From Nitrincola salilacus (GTDB lineage Bacteria; Pseudomonadota; Gammaproteobacteria; Pseudomonadales; Balneatricaceae): DNA of 64,000 nt. A model generated the notes under the pieces. The model had not been told where the DNA came from. It did not search any database and was given only the letters and a program-made list of their open reading frames with translations. Below are positions 26,061-34,635 of this stretch, piece by piece. A program made the position numbers and the translations under genes. Positions within the stretch are counted from its first letter, which is position 1. Each line of letters begins with the position of its first letter. The DNA lies in NCBI RefSeq assembly GCF_046271865.1, contig NZ_CP176580.1, forward strand, positions 1,550,001 through 1,614,000. The letters are read 5' to 3'.

Positions 26061-27014
26061 TTATTCTCCTCCCGAGGTCCGCTGGTTCCGTTTAAGCTCT
26101 TCTTCCACCAATGACATGAGACGTTCCGCCACCGGGGATAGTTGGCGTCCTTTCATCTTCAACAGGTAGTAGGGTGACATCTGGATCGGTTCGCGCAACT
26201 GAAGAACTTTCAGCCGGGTGCCGACCTGGCGACCGATCAGTAGGTCGGACACTTCGCTGGCCATCGGGGCGATGGCCGATGAGGATACCAGGATGGAGAT
26301 CATCACCAGCAGGGAGGTGGAATTGATGATGTTGTCGGGCGGCTGAAGTCCGGCCGACAGGAAGGCGTTGTTGACCGCCTCCCGCATGGGGACGCGGTGA
26401 CTTTGCATAACCCATTCGAGAGACACCAGATCCCGCAAAGAAACTTCCTTCACATGGGCCAGTGGATGATCCTCCCTCACGATCAGGCGGACATCTTCCG
26501 ACTTGGCTGGTCGGATCTCGAAGTCGCTGGCATCGAACTGCGGCATCACCCTGGCCAGAACAAAGTCGTTCTTGCCGGCCACAAGGTCGCGTAACAGCAC
26601 ATCGCTGGTATCAACGTTGACGTTGATCTCGGTTTTCGGTGCGATCGCCTTGAGCTGTCGGATCGACGGAATCACATAACCCACCGCAGCGCCTGTGACG
26701 GCACCAACGGTCACAACACCACTCTCTCCGCGCTTCATCTCATCCACGTCTCGCGAGAGATCGCGCAGCTCGACCAACATATTGTGCGCACGCTGGGCAA
26801 CACGCCGTCCGATCAGTGTCAGTTCCATTCCCTTGGCGTGGCGCTCGAACAGTTTCGCGTCGATGCTCTGTTCGATATCCGACAGCATGCGGGACGCCGC
26901 GGGCTGGGTAACTGCCACCTCATTGGCGGCCAAACTGAGTTGGCCATGCTCCGCAATGGCACAGATCAGGCGCAACTGGTTGATTTTGAGGTGCTTGGAC
27001 AGGGTAGATTTCAT
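26061..27014 (-). CDS. LysR-family regulator of the sugar island, GbpR-like
   Basis: 317 residues with a winged HTH (about 9-67: LRLICAIAEHGQLSLAANEV, TQPAASRMLSDIEQSI) and a LysR effector domain. It resembles GbpR, the Agrobacterium regulator of the galactose-binding protein ChvE, and it stands divergent from two sugar importers that include a ChvE-like protein. It is therefore the likely local regulator, sensing a sugar such as arabinose, galactose or fucose. The gap of about 180 bases to ytfQ contains two inverted repeats. Confidence 0.85.
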   Translation of the reverse strand: MKSTLSKHLKINQLRLICAIAEHGQLSLAANEVAVTQPAASRMLSDIEQSIDAKLFERHAKGMELTLIGRRVAQRAHNMLVELRDLSRDVDEMKRGESGVVTVGAVTGAAVGYVIPSIRQLKAIAPKTEINVNVDTSDVLLRDLVAGKNDFVLARVMPQFDASDFEIRPAKSEDVRLIVREDHPLAHVKEVSLRDLVSLEWVMQSHRVPMREAVNNAFLSAGLQPPDNIINSTSLLVMISILVSSSAIAPMASEVSDLLIGRQVGTRLKVLQLREPIQMSPYYLLKMKGRQLSPVAERLMSLVEEELKRNQRTSGGE

Positions 27015-27025
27015 AGGTTGCGATT

Positions 27026-27119
27026 ATATCATAATTGATATGAAAGTCCTCATTATTTCTATTTGAATGTTATGTATCGGTTGATTTAGTCTTTTCTTGG
27101 TCTGTCATGGCCTGACAGA
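27026..27119. promoter_or_regulatory. Control region between the LysR gene and ytfQ
   Basis: ATATCA-N4-TGATAT (27026-27041) and TCTGTCA-TGGCC-TGACAGA (27101-27119) are inverted repeats in the divergent gap. The octamer ATTGATAT (27034-27041) and the hexamer TGTTAT (27068-27073) both recur upstream of chvE, so these are candidate sites for the LysR protein. Confidence 0.5.
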
Positions 27120-27197
27120 TTGAAAAATAAATATAAGAGCAGGGGCTTTATGCCCATTTCGGTAACTCTTACTGAAACTGCAACCAAGGAGAAATTG

Positions 27198-28163
27198 ATG
27201 CGAAATTCAACGAAGAACCTCAAGAAATTGGTTTGCTCGACTGCAGCTGTTGCACTGATGATGGGAGTCTCAGTCGCGGCCCAGGCAGAGATGGTGATCG
27301 GGTTTTCTCAGATCGGATCGGAAAGCGGCTGGCGCACGTCGGAAACGGCGTCGATCAAGGCTGAGGCGCAACGCCGCGGTATCGATCTGAAATTCTCAGA
27401 TGCACAGCAGAAGCAGGAAAACCAGATCAAGGCGGTACGCTCGTTTATTGCTCAGGGGGTAGACGGAATCCTGCTGGCCCCGGTGGTGGAAACCGGCTGG
27501 GATCAGGTACTGAAGGAAGCGAGTCGAGCCGGTATCCCGGTGGTGCTGGTGGATCGTGGCGTCGATGCGGATCAATCGCTGTATCTGACCAAAGTGGCGT
27601 CCGACTTCGTGCAGGAGGGCTCGTTGGCTGCTGCCTGGCTGGCCGCGGAAACCAACGGCGTGTGCGACGTGGTCGAGCTGCAGGGTACTGTGGGTTCCTC
27701 TGCCGCCAATGATCGTAAGAAAGGCTTCGAGAGTGTTATCTCGAACTTCCCGAGCCTCCAGATCATTCGCTCCCAATCCGGCGACTTCACTCGCTCCGGC
27801 GGCAAGGAGGTGATGGAAAGTTTCCTCAAAGCTGAAGATGGTGGCAAGGATATCTGTGCCGTCTACGCTCACAATGACGACATGGCGCTGGGTGCCGTTC
27901 AGGCGATCAAGGAAGCCGGGCTGACCCCGGGGCAGGATCTGCTGGTGGTTTCAATCGATGCTGTGCCGGATATTTTCAAGGCGATGGCCGAGGGCGACAC
28001 CAACGCCACGATCGAGCTGAATCCGCATCTGGGTGGCCCCGCTTTCGACGCCATCAATACCGCTAAGAAGGGCGGGGATGTACCGAAATGGATCAAGGCT
28101 AACGGTCCGCTCTATCTACCGGATACAGCTGCTGAGGAGTATAAGAAACGTAGTAGCAGCTAA
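27198..28163 (+). CDS. ytfQ: Sugar ABC transporter substrate-binding protein, YtfQ-like
   Basis: 321 residues from ATG 27198, seven bases after AAGGAG; the frame open from 27120 is rejected because the Sec signal peptide (about 1-29, cleaving after AQA) starts here. The fold is that of type 1 periplasmic sugar-binding proteins: GFSQIGSESGWRTSE, AQQKQENQIKAVRSFI, ILLAPVVETGW and YAHNDDMALGA match YtfQ, which binds galactofuranose. It delivers sugar to YtfR/YtfT/YjfF in the inner membrane. Other pentoses or hexoses are possible. Confidence 0.92.
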   Translation: MRNSTKNLKKLVCSTAAVALMMGVSVAAQAEMVIGFSQIGSESGWRTSETASIKAEAQRRGIDLKFSDAQQKQENQIKAVRSFIAQGVDGILLAPVVETGWDQVLKEASRAGIPVVLVDRGVDADQSLYLTKVASDFVQEGSLAAAWLAAETNGVCDVVELQGTVGSSAANDRKKGFESVISNFPSLQIIRSQSGDFTRSGGKEVMESFLKAEDGGKDICAVYAHNDDMALGAVQAIKEAGLTPGQDLLVVSIDAVPDIFKAMAEGDTNATIELNPHLGGPAFDAINTAKKGGDVPKWIKANGPLYLPDTAAEEYKKRSSS

Positions 28164-28182
28164 GCCGGATACGCCCTTCCCA

Positions 28183-28213
28183 GGAGTGGTGGATCAGGAT
28201 GGAGTCCACTCTC
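28183..28213 (+). other. Intercistronic stem-loop between ytfQ and ytfR
   Basis: GAGTGG (28184-28189) pairs with CCACTC (28206-28211). Such hairpins often protect the abundant binding-protein mRNA or dampen read-through into the ATPase gene. Confidence 0.35.
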
Positions 28214-28241
28214 CCTTATCCCCAGCAAAGGTAGAGAGCAG

Positions 28242-29747
28242 ATGTCTGAATATACACAACCTGTGTTGTCGGTGCGCGGGGTTGGCAAGTTCTTCCCTGG
28301 CGTCAAGGCTTTGCAAGACGTGAACTTCGATCTCGCCGTCGGCGAGATACACGCTCTGCTCGGCGAAAATGGAGCCGGCAAATCCACCCTGATCAAAGTG
28401 ATCACTGGTGTTCATCCGCGTGATGAGGGCCAGGTGTTTCTGGATGGTCAGGAGATACACCCGTCCCACCCTGGAGAAGCCCAGGCACTAGGTATCTCCA
28501 CGGTGTTCCAGGAGGTGAATCTGGTACCGACTCTGTCAGTGGTCGAGAACCTGATGTTGGAGCGCCAACATCGGAGGCTGGGGTTGATCGCCTGGAAACA
28601 AACCGCAGGTGCCGCCACGAAGGCGCTGGATATACTGGGGTTGGATCTCGATATCCATCGTCCACTGGGTTCCTATTCGGTGGCCATTCAACAATTGGTG
28701 GCAATTGCCCGCGCTGTCGCGCTGGACGCACGAGTACTGATTCTCGACGAGCCCACCGCCAGTCTCGATAGCGATGAGATCCAGATCCTGTTCCGTGTCA
28801 TGAGGGAACTGAAAGCGAAGGGCCTGGGTATCATCTTCGTCACCCATTTTCTTGATCAGGTCTATGCGGTGACCGATCGCATCACGGTGCTGCGCAACGG
28901 GCAGCGTGTCGGCACATTCGTGACTCAGGAGCTGAGGCAGATCGACCTGGTCAACCATATGCTGGGTCGGGAGTTGGCCGAGATCAGCACCGAGCGCCAT
29001 CAAGAGAGTCGTGTGACCCATGCAACGAGTCGCCGTATCCAGATTAAAGGACTGGGCAAAAAACGGGTGCTGAAGCCGGTTACTCTCGACCTTTCTGGAG
29101 GTGAAATCATCGGATTAGCCGGGCTGCTTGGTTCCGGTCGTACGGAGCTGTCAGAACTCATCTTCGGCGTACGTCGGGCCGATAGTGGCTCGGTCAGCAT
29201 CGATGGCAAGCCTCTGCAACTGCGTTCGCCCCGCCACGCCATCCGTGCCGGATTCGGACTCTGTCCGGAAGATCGCAAGCTGGACGGGATCGTGGCTGAG
29301 CTGAGTGTGCGTGAGAATATTATGCTTGCCCTTCAGGGGCGGCGGGGCTGGCTGCAGCCGATACCGCGTCCAGAGCAACAGAAGTTGAGTGACGAGATGA
29401 TCGCGGCGTTGGGGATTGCCACACCGGATAGCGAAAAACCGGTCGGTCAGCTCAGCGGCGGTAACCAGCAAAAGGTGATTCTGGCCCGCTGGCTGGTTTC
29501 CAAGCCTCTGTTTTTGCTGCTCGACGAGCCGACCCGAGGCATTGATGTTGGCGCGCATGCCGACATCATCAAACTGATCAAGACCCTGTGCAGTGAAGGG
29601 CTGGCGCTCCTGGTGGCCTCGTCCGAATTGGAGGAGATCGTTGCATTTTCCGACCGCGTCGCCGTCATGCGTGACCGCGAGTTGGTATCCGAACTGAGAG
29701 GTCAGCAGATCACACAGGACAATATCATCGAGGCAATCGCACAATGA
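28242..29747 (+). CDS. ytfR: Sugar ABC transporter ATPase, YtfR-like
   Basis: 501 residues with two nucleotide-binding halves. The first has Walker A LLGENGAGKSTLIK and Walker B VLILDEPTASLD; the second has a degenerate Walker A (GLLGSGRTELSE), signature LSGGNQQKVIL and FLLLDEPTRGID. This layout is typical of carbohydrate importers of the RbsA/MglA type. It overlaps ytfT by four bases. It would energise the YtfT-YjfF permease pair. Confidence 0.93.
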   Translation: MSEYTQPVLSVRGVGKFFPGVKALQDVNFDLAVGEIHALLGENGAGKSTLIKVITGVHPRDEGQVFLDGQEIHPSHPGEAQALGISTVFQEVNLVPTLSVVENLMLERQHRRLGLIAWKQTAGAATKALDILGLDLDIHRPLGSYSVAIQQLVAIARAVALDARVLILDEPTASLDSDEIQILFRVMRELKAKGLGIIFVTHFLDQVYAVTDRITVLRNGQRVGTFVTQELRQIDLVNHMLGRELAEISTERHQESRVTHATSRRIQIKGLGKKRVLKPVTLDLSGGEIIGLAGLLGSGRTELSELIFGVRRADSGSVSIDGKPLQLRSPRHAIRAGFGLCPEDRKLDGIVAELSVRENIMLALQGRRGWLQPIPRPEQQKLSDEMIAALGIATPDSEKPVGQLSGGNQQKVILARWLVSKPLFLLLDEPTRGIDVGAHADIIKLIKTLCSEGLALLVASSELEEIVAFSDRVAVMRDRELVSELRGQQITQDNIIEAIAQ

Positions 29748-30796
29748 CCAGTCTACAGACGGAAACAACTAAAGCGCGGTGGGTATCACGTTTGCCAGGG
29801 GCACTCGTGCAGCTCCCCTGGTTTGGCCCGCTCTGCGCCCTGCTGCTGATCGTGGTGGCGATCAGCATGGTGTCACCCGGTTTTCTTAATCTGCGCGTCG
29901 TCGACGGTCACCTGTATGGTTCGCTGGTTGACGTGGTGCATCGTGGCGCCTCTGCGGCACTGGTGGCGGTGGGTATGGCGATCGTGATCGGTACTCGGGG
30001 TATCGACCTGTCGGTGGGATCGGTTATCGCGATCTCCGGTGCAGTGATGGCAGTCCTCATTCGTGACACCGAGTTGCCGCCGGGCGTGATCGTGCTGGCT
30101 GCCCTGGGCACAGGCTTACTGTGTGGGTTATGGAATGGGCTGCTGATCGCTTATCTCGACATCCAGCCGATCATTGCCACGCTGATCTTGATGGTGACCG
30201 GGCGCGGCATCGCTCAGATGATTACCGGGGGGCAGATTCTGACCTTTCACGGTGAGTTCTTCGAAGCGATCGGCAGCGGCTATTTGTTTGGCATCCCCTG
30301 GCGGGTACTCATCGCGGCAGCGGTAATCATGCTGCTCTGGTTCGCAATGCGTAAGACCGCCCTGGGGCTGTTTGTCGAGTCGGTGGGTGCCAATGCCCGC
30401 GCCAGTCGGCTGGCGGGGATCGATGCCCGCGGCATCAAAGTGCTGGCCTACATGATTTCCGGTCTCTGCTCCGCAGTGGCTGGAATAATTATTGCCGCCG
30501 ATATTCGCGGAGCGGATGCAAACAACGCCGGGCTCTGGCTTGAGCTGGACGCAATTCTGGCGGTCGTGCTTGGGGGCGCGGCATTACTGGGGGGGCGCTT
30601 CTATCTCGGCGCCACGGTGATCGGTGTATTGATCATCCAGTCACTGACGACCGGTATTCTGCTATCGGGCCTGCCGTCGCAGTACACCCTGGTGGTAAAG
30701 GCTGCTGTTGTGCTGATCGTATTGCTGATGCAAGTCCCTGGATTCCGCCAGGGTCTGCTACACCTCGTACAAAGGAAAAAGCATGAAAATCAATGA
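29744..30796 (+). CDS. ytfT: Sugar ABC transporter permease, YtfT-like
   Basis: 350 residues, eight to ten helices, with the RbsC-type motif GTRGIDLSVGSVIAISGAVM and the C-terminal ELDAILAVVLGGAALLGGR. It is the first half of a permease heterodimer; yjfF starts inside its 3' end (14-base overlap). Confidence 0.92.
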   Translation: MTSLQTETTKARWVSRLPGALVQLPWFGPLCALLLIVVAISMVSPGFLNLRVVDGHLYGSLVDVVHRGASAALVAVGMAIVIGTRGIDLSVGSVIAISGAVMAVLIRDTELPPGVIVLAALGTGLLCGLWNGLLIAYLDIQPIIATLILMVTGRGIAQMITGGQILTFHGEFFEAIGSGYLFGIPWRVLIAAAVIMLLWFAMRKTALGLFVESVGANARASRLAGIDARGIKVLAYMISGLCSAVAGIIIAADIRGADANNAGLWLELDAILAVVLGGAALLGGRFYLGATVIGVLIIQSLTTGILLSGLPSQYTLVVKAAVVLIVLLMQVPGFRQGLLHLVQRKKHENQ

Positions 30797-31760
30797 ACGC
30801 TTCTATCCGATTATCGCCACCGTAGCGGTACTGGTGCTGCTGTATACATACGGTATTAATGAGTACTCTGCTTTCAGCGATACTTACGTGCTCGGCAATC
30901 TTCTGACTGATAACGCTTTTCTGGTTATCACGGCAGTCGGGATGACCTTTGTGATCCTCTCCGGTGGCATCGATTTGTCGGTGGGGTCGATGATCGCATT
31001 TGTCGGTGTTCTGATTGCCGAGCTGGTTACCGGATTTGGTATGCACCCGCTGGCGGCAGTTGTCGTGGCACTTCTGGTTGGCACGTTGTTCGGCGCCTTC
31101 ATGGGGTTGATCATCGCACACTTCGATATTCAACCCTTTATTGTCACCCTGGCTGGCATGTTCTTCCTGCGTGGTATCTGTTTTACCATCAACCTGAATT
31201 CGGTACCGATTAACCATCCGTTTGTCGGTGCCTTCGGCGATTTCCAGTTGCCCCTGCCAGGTAGTGGCTGGCTCAGCGCGTCGGCGTTGTTGATGCTGGC
31301 TACGGTGCTCTTCGGAATCCTGATTGCCCACTACACCCGCTTTGGTCGCAACATTTACGCAATCGGCGGCGACCGTCACTCAGCACAACTGCTCGGAGTT
31401 CCGGTCGAGGGGACGCTGGTGCGGGTCTACGCTCTGTCTGGATTCTTCAGTGCTCTGGCCGGTGTTGTATTCGCCTTCTATACCGCCTCTGCCTATCCAT
31501 TGGCGGCGACTGGTGTCGAGCTTGACGCGATCGCGGCGGTGGTGATCGGTGGTACCCTGCTGACCGGAGGGATGGGGTTTGTCGCCGGTACCTTCCTTGG
31601 CGGCATGATCATGGGAGTGATCCAAATCCTGATCGCCTTTGACGGTTCCCTGAACAGTTGGTGGACCAAAATCATGATCGGTTTACTGTTGTTCGGCTTC
31701 ATCGTACTGCAGCGACTGATTACCCGTTCCTTCTCTGGCATGCGGACAGCGAGTGTCTGA
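30783..31760 (+). CDS. yjfF: Sugar ABC transporter permease, YjfF-like
   Basis: 325 residues with the same family motifs (LSGGIDLSVGSMIAFVGV, VELDAIAAVVIGGTLLTGG). It pairs with YtfT in the membrane. Last gene of the first importer; a gap of about 210 bases with a promoter-like region separates it from chvE. Confidence 0.92.
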   Translation: MKINERFYPIIATVAVLVLLYTYGINEYSAFSDTYVLGNLLTDNAFLVITAVGMTFVILSGGIDLSVGSMIAFVGVLIAELVTGFGMHPLAAVVVALLVGTLFGAFMGLIIAHFDIQPFIVTLAGMFFLRGICFTINLNSVPINHPFVGAFGDFQLPLPGSGWLSASALLMLATVLFGILIAHYTRFGRNIYAIGGDRHSAQLLGVPVEGTLVRVYALSGFFSALAGVVFAFYTASAYPLAATGVELDAIAAVVIGGTLLTGGMGFVAGTFLGGMIMGVIQILIAFDGSLNSWWTKIMIGLLLFGFIVLQRLITRSFSGMRTASV

Positions 31761-31794
31761 GGATGTAGTTTTAAGGGGTTGGATATGAATTTGC

Positions 31795-31842
31795 ATAACA
31801 ATTTTGGTATGTTATTTGCTGTATTATCTATTTGATTGATAT
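31795..31842 (+). promoter_or_regulatory. Candidate control region upstream of chvE
   Basis: ATAACA-N9-TGTTAT (31795-31815) is a perfect inverted repeat, followed by ATTGATAT (31835-31842). Both the TGTTAT half and the octamer are also found in the LysR-ytfQ gap. Farther on, CCCCT/AGGGG around 31868-31886 forms a small hairpin before the chvE start. Confidence 0.45.
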
Positions 31843-31969
31843 ATACGTGTTGTTTATTCTGGTATCTCCCCTCTGACCACAGGGGGTTTCACAATAAAAA
31901 TAACAGCGGAGTCTGCATGCCCGTTTGGATTCGCCGATCGGTGCTGATGCCGCGAACAGGGAAAAACCG

Positions 31970-33043
31970 ATGAAAAGAATGAAAAATATCTTCGCCGCCC
32001 TGGCATTGGGCACCACATTCCTGACCGCAAGTGCGGCGATGGCTGCAGCCGATGGTTATGTCGGTATCGCCATGCCTACCAACTCTTCTTCCCGCTGGAT
32101 ATCTGACGGCCACTCCATGGTCAAACAGTTCGAGGAAGCGGGGTACAAGACTGACCTGCAGTACGCCGAAGACGATATTCCGACTCAGTTGGCTCAGGTC
32201 GAAAACATGATCGTGAAAGGGGTCGATGTGCTGGTTATCGCAGCGATTGACGGCACCACCCTGTCCAATGCGCTGGAAAATGCAAATGCAGCGGGCATCA
32301 AGGTGATTGCTTATGATCGCCTGATCCGTGACAGCGGATATGTTGATTACTATGCCACTTTCGATAACTTCAAGGTTGGTGTTCAGCAGGCGACCTCTCT
32401 GGTCGAAGGATTGAAATCCCGCTTCAAACCGCCCTATAACGTCGAGCTGTTCGGTGGTTCACCTGACGATAACAATGCCTATTTCTTCTATAACGGCGCC
32501 ATGTCCGTTCTGCAACCGCTGATCGATTCCGGTGAGGTCAAGGTCGTTTCGGGCCAGATGGGGATGGATAAGGTCGGTACCTTGCGTTGGGATGGCTCCC
32601 TCGCTCAGGCGCGTATGGATAACCTGATGTCCGCGCACTACACCGATAAGCGCATTCATGCAGTTCTTTCTCCATATGATGGGCTTTCCATCGGTATTCT
32701 CTCTTCGCTGAAAGGGGTGGGTTATGGTTCCGCCGATATGCCGATGCCGATCGTGACCGGTCAGGACGCCGAGTTGCCCTCCATCAAGTCTATTCTGGCC
32801 AGCGAGCAGTATTCAACGGTGTTCAAGGATACACGTGAACTGGCAGGCGTAGCGGTTGGCATGGTTGATGCGCTGCTGAAAGGCGGCGAGCCGGAGATCA
32901 ATGACACCTCAACCTACGACAACGGCGTCAAGGTGGTGCCTTCTTTCCTTCTTGAGCCGATGCCGGTGGACGCGTCCAACTGGAAACCGGTGGTGGTGGA
33001 CAGTGGCTATTACAAGCTGGAACAGGTCGAAACCTCTAAGTAA
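31970..33043 (+). CDS. chvE: Multiple-sugar-binding periplasmic protein, ChvE-like
   Basis: 357 residues from ATG 31970; earlier in-frame starts lack a ribosome site, and a Sec signal peptide ending ASAAMAAA begins here. Motifs IAMPTNSSSRWISDG, VLVIAAIDGTTLS, IAYDRLIRDS and PIVTGQDAELPS match ChvE/XylF-type proteins. ChvE of Agrobacterium binds galactose, arabinose, glucose and related sugars. It would feed GguA-GguB. No VirA-type sensor is nearby, so only the transport role is expected. Confidence 0.93.
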   Translation: MKRMKNIFAALALGTTFLTASAAMAAADGYVGIAMPTNSSSRWISDGHSMVKQFEEAGYKTDLQYAEDDIPTQLAQVENMIVKGVDVLVIAAIDGTTLSNALENANAAGIKVIAYDRLIRDSGYVDYYATFDNFKVGVQQATSLVEGLKSRFKPPYNVELFGGSPDDNNAYFFYNGAMSVLQPLIDSGEVKVVSGQMGMDKVGTLRWDGSLAQARMDNLMSAHYTDKRIHAVLSPYDGLSIGILSSLKGVGYGSADMPMPIVTGQDAELPSIKSILASEQYSTVFKDTRELAGVAVGMVDALLKGGEPEINDTSTYDNGVKVVPSFLLEPMPVDASNWKPVVVDSGYYKLEQVETSK

Positions 33044-33056
33044 CGTGTCAAGTCGC

Positions 33057-33078
33057 CGGGCCCGCTTCGGCGGGTCCG
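33057..33078 (+). other. Stable UUCG stem-loop between chvE and gguA
   Basis: CGGGCCCGC-TTCG-GCGGGTCCG forms a nine-pair stem (one G-U pair) with a UUCG tetraloop, placed in the 53-base gap. Without a U-tract it more likely stabilises the chvE message or reduces read-through than ends transcription fully. Confidence 0.65.
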
Positions 33079-33096
33079 TTCAAGCGGACAACTCCC

Positions 33097-34620
33097 ATGC
33101 AAGATACTATTTTGGAAATGCGCGGCATCACCAAGGTCTTTCCTGGTGTGAAGGCGTTGGACAACGTAAGCCTTAAGGTGCGTCGAGGCGAGATTCATGC
33201 CCTGTGCGGCGAGAACGGCGCGGGTAAATCGACGCTGATGAAGGTGCTCAGCGGGGTCTACCCTCACGGTAGCTACGACGGGGAAATTCTGTTTGAAGGG
33301 CGTCCCATGGCGTTCGGCGGAATCGATGACAGCGAAAGTGAAGGGATCATCATTATTCATCAGGAGCTGGCACTGGTGCCGCTACTGTCGATTGCCGAGA
33401 ACATCTTTCTCGGCAATGAGATCGCGGCCATGGGTGTCATCGACTGGCCGGAAACATTCCAGCGTACCGCTGAGCTGATGAAAAAGGTGGGTCTGGCTGA
33501 TAAACCATCGACCCAGATTGAGAAGCTGGGTGTCGGCAAGCAGCAACTGGTCGAGATTGCCAAGGCGTTGTCGAAACGCGTAAAGCTGTTAATCCTGGAT
33601 GAGCCCACGTCGGCGCTGCAGGAGAACGACAGCCAGAAACTGCTGGATCTGCTGCTCGAGTTCAAGATGCAGGGGATCTCATCGATCATGATCTCCCACA
33701 AGCTCAACGAGGTCAGCCGCGTGGCTGACAGCATCACGGTTATTCGTGACGGCACCTCAGTGTCCACCCTGGATTGCCAGGCGTCGACGATCAGTGAAGA
33801 GGAGATTATTCGCGACATGGTGGGGCGTGACATGGAACATCGTTACCCCCAACGAACACCCGATATTGGCGAGACGCTGATGGAAATTTCGGACTGGAAT
33901 GTCTGGCATCCGGAAAATGCCGAGCGGCAGGTGATCAAGAACATCAATCTCAAAGTGGCGGCCGGAGAGATCGTTGGTATTGCCGGTTTGATGGGGTCGG
34001 GCCGTACTGAGTTTGCCATGAGCCTGTTCGGCCATAGTTATGGCCGTAATATCTCCGGCTCGGTCCATCTCCGGGGCAAGGAGATCGATGTGTCGAGTGT
34101 CCGTAGCGCTGTCAAAAACCGGATCGCTTACGTCACCGAGGACCGCAAGGAACTGGGTCTGGTACTGGAAAATACGATTCTCAAAAACATTACGTTGGCG
34201 AATCTGCATGGCGTCTCTTCTCATGCCGTCATCGACGAGAACCGGGAGCAAATCGTCGCCGAAAAGTATCGCAAGGCACTCAATATCCGTACACCGAGTG
34301 TGTTCCAGAAAGTGGTCAACCTGTCCGGTGGCAACCAGCAGAAAGTCGTACTCAGTAAGTGGCTGTTCGCCCAACCGGAAGTGTTGATACTGGATGAGCC
34401 CACACGCGGCATTGATGTCGGTGCCAAGTTCGAGATCTACAGCATCATCAATCAGCTTGCTGACGAGGGTAAGGGGGTGATTTTCATCTCCTCCGAGATG
34501 CCCGAACTGCTGGGTATGTGTGACCGCATATACGTGATGAATGAGGGCGCTTTTGCCGGAGAGCTGGCAGGTCACGAGGCCAGTCAGGAAAAGATCATGT
34601 CGATGATCGTGAAATCGTGA
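33097..34620 (+). CDS. gguA: Multiple monosaccharide ABC transporter ATPase, GguA-like
   Basis: 507 residues with tandem nucleotide-binding domains: Walker A CGENGAGKSTLMK (about 38), Walker B LLILDEPTSAL, second-half degenerate loop LMGSGRTEFAM, signature LSGGNQQKVVL and LILDEPTRGID. It is of the GguA/MmsA type that works with ChvE. The permease gene follows with a 15-base gap. Confidence 0.93.
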   Translation: MQDTILEMRGITKVFPGVKALDNVSLKVRRGEIHALCGENGAGKSTLMKVLSGVYPHGSYDGEILFEGRPMAFGGIDDSESEGIIIIHQELALVPLLSIAENIFLGNEIAAMGVIDWPETFQRTAELMKKVGLADKPSTQIEKLGVGKQQLVEIAKALSKRVKLLILDEPTSALQENDSQKLLDLLLEFKMQGISSIMISHKLNEVSRVADSITVIRDGTSVSTLDCQASTISEEEIIRDMVGRDMEHRYPQRTPDIGETLMEISDWNVWHPENAERQVIKNINLKVAAGEIVGIAGLMGSGRTEFAMSLFGHSYGRNISGSVHLRGKEIDVSSVRSAVKNRIAYVTEDRKELGLVLENTILKNITLANLHGVSSHAVIDENREQIVAEKYRKALNIRTPSVFQKVVNLSGGNQQKVVLSKWLFAQPEVLILDEPTRGIDVGAKFEIYSIINQLADEGKGVIFISSEMPELLGMCDRIYVMNEGAFAGELAGHEASQEKIMSMIVKS

Positions 34621-34635
34621 GTGGAGAGAATAATA

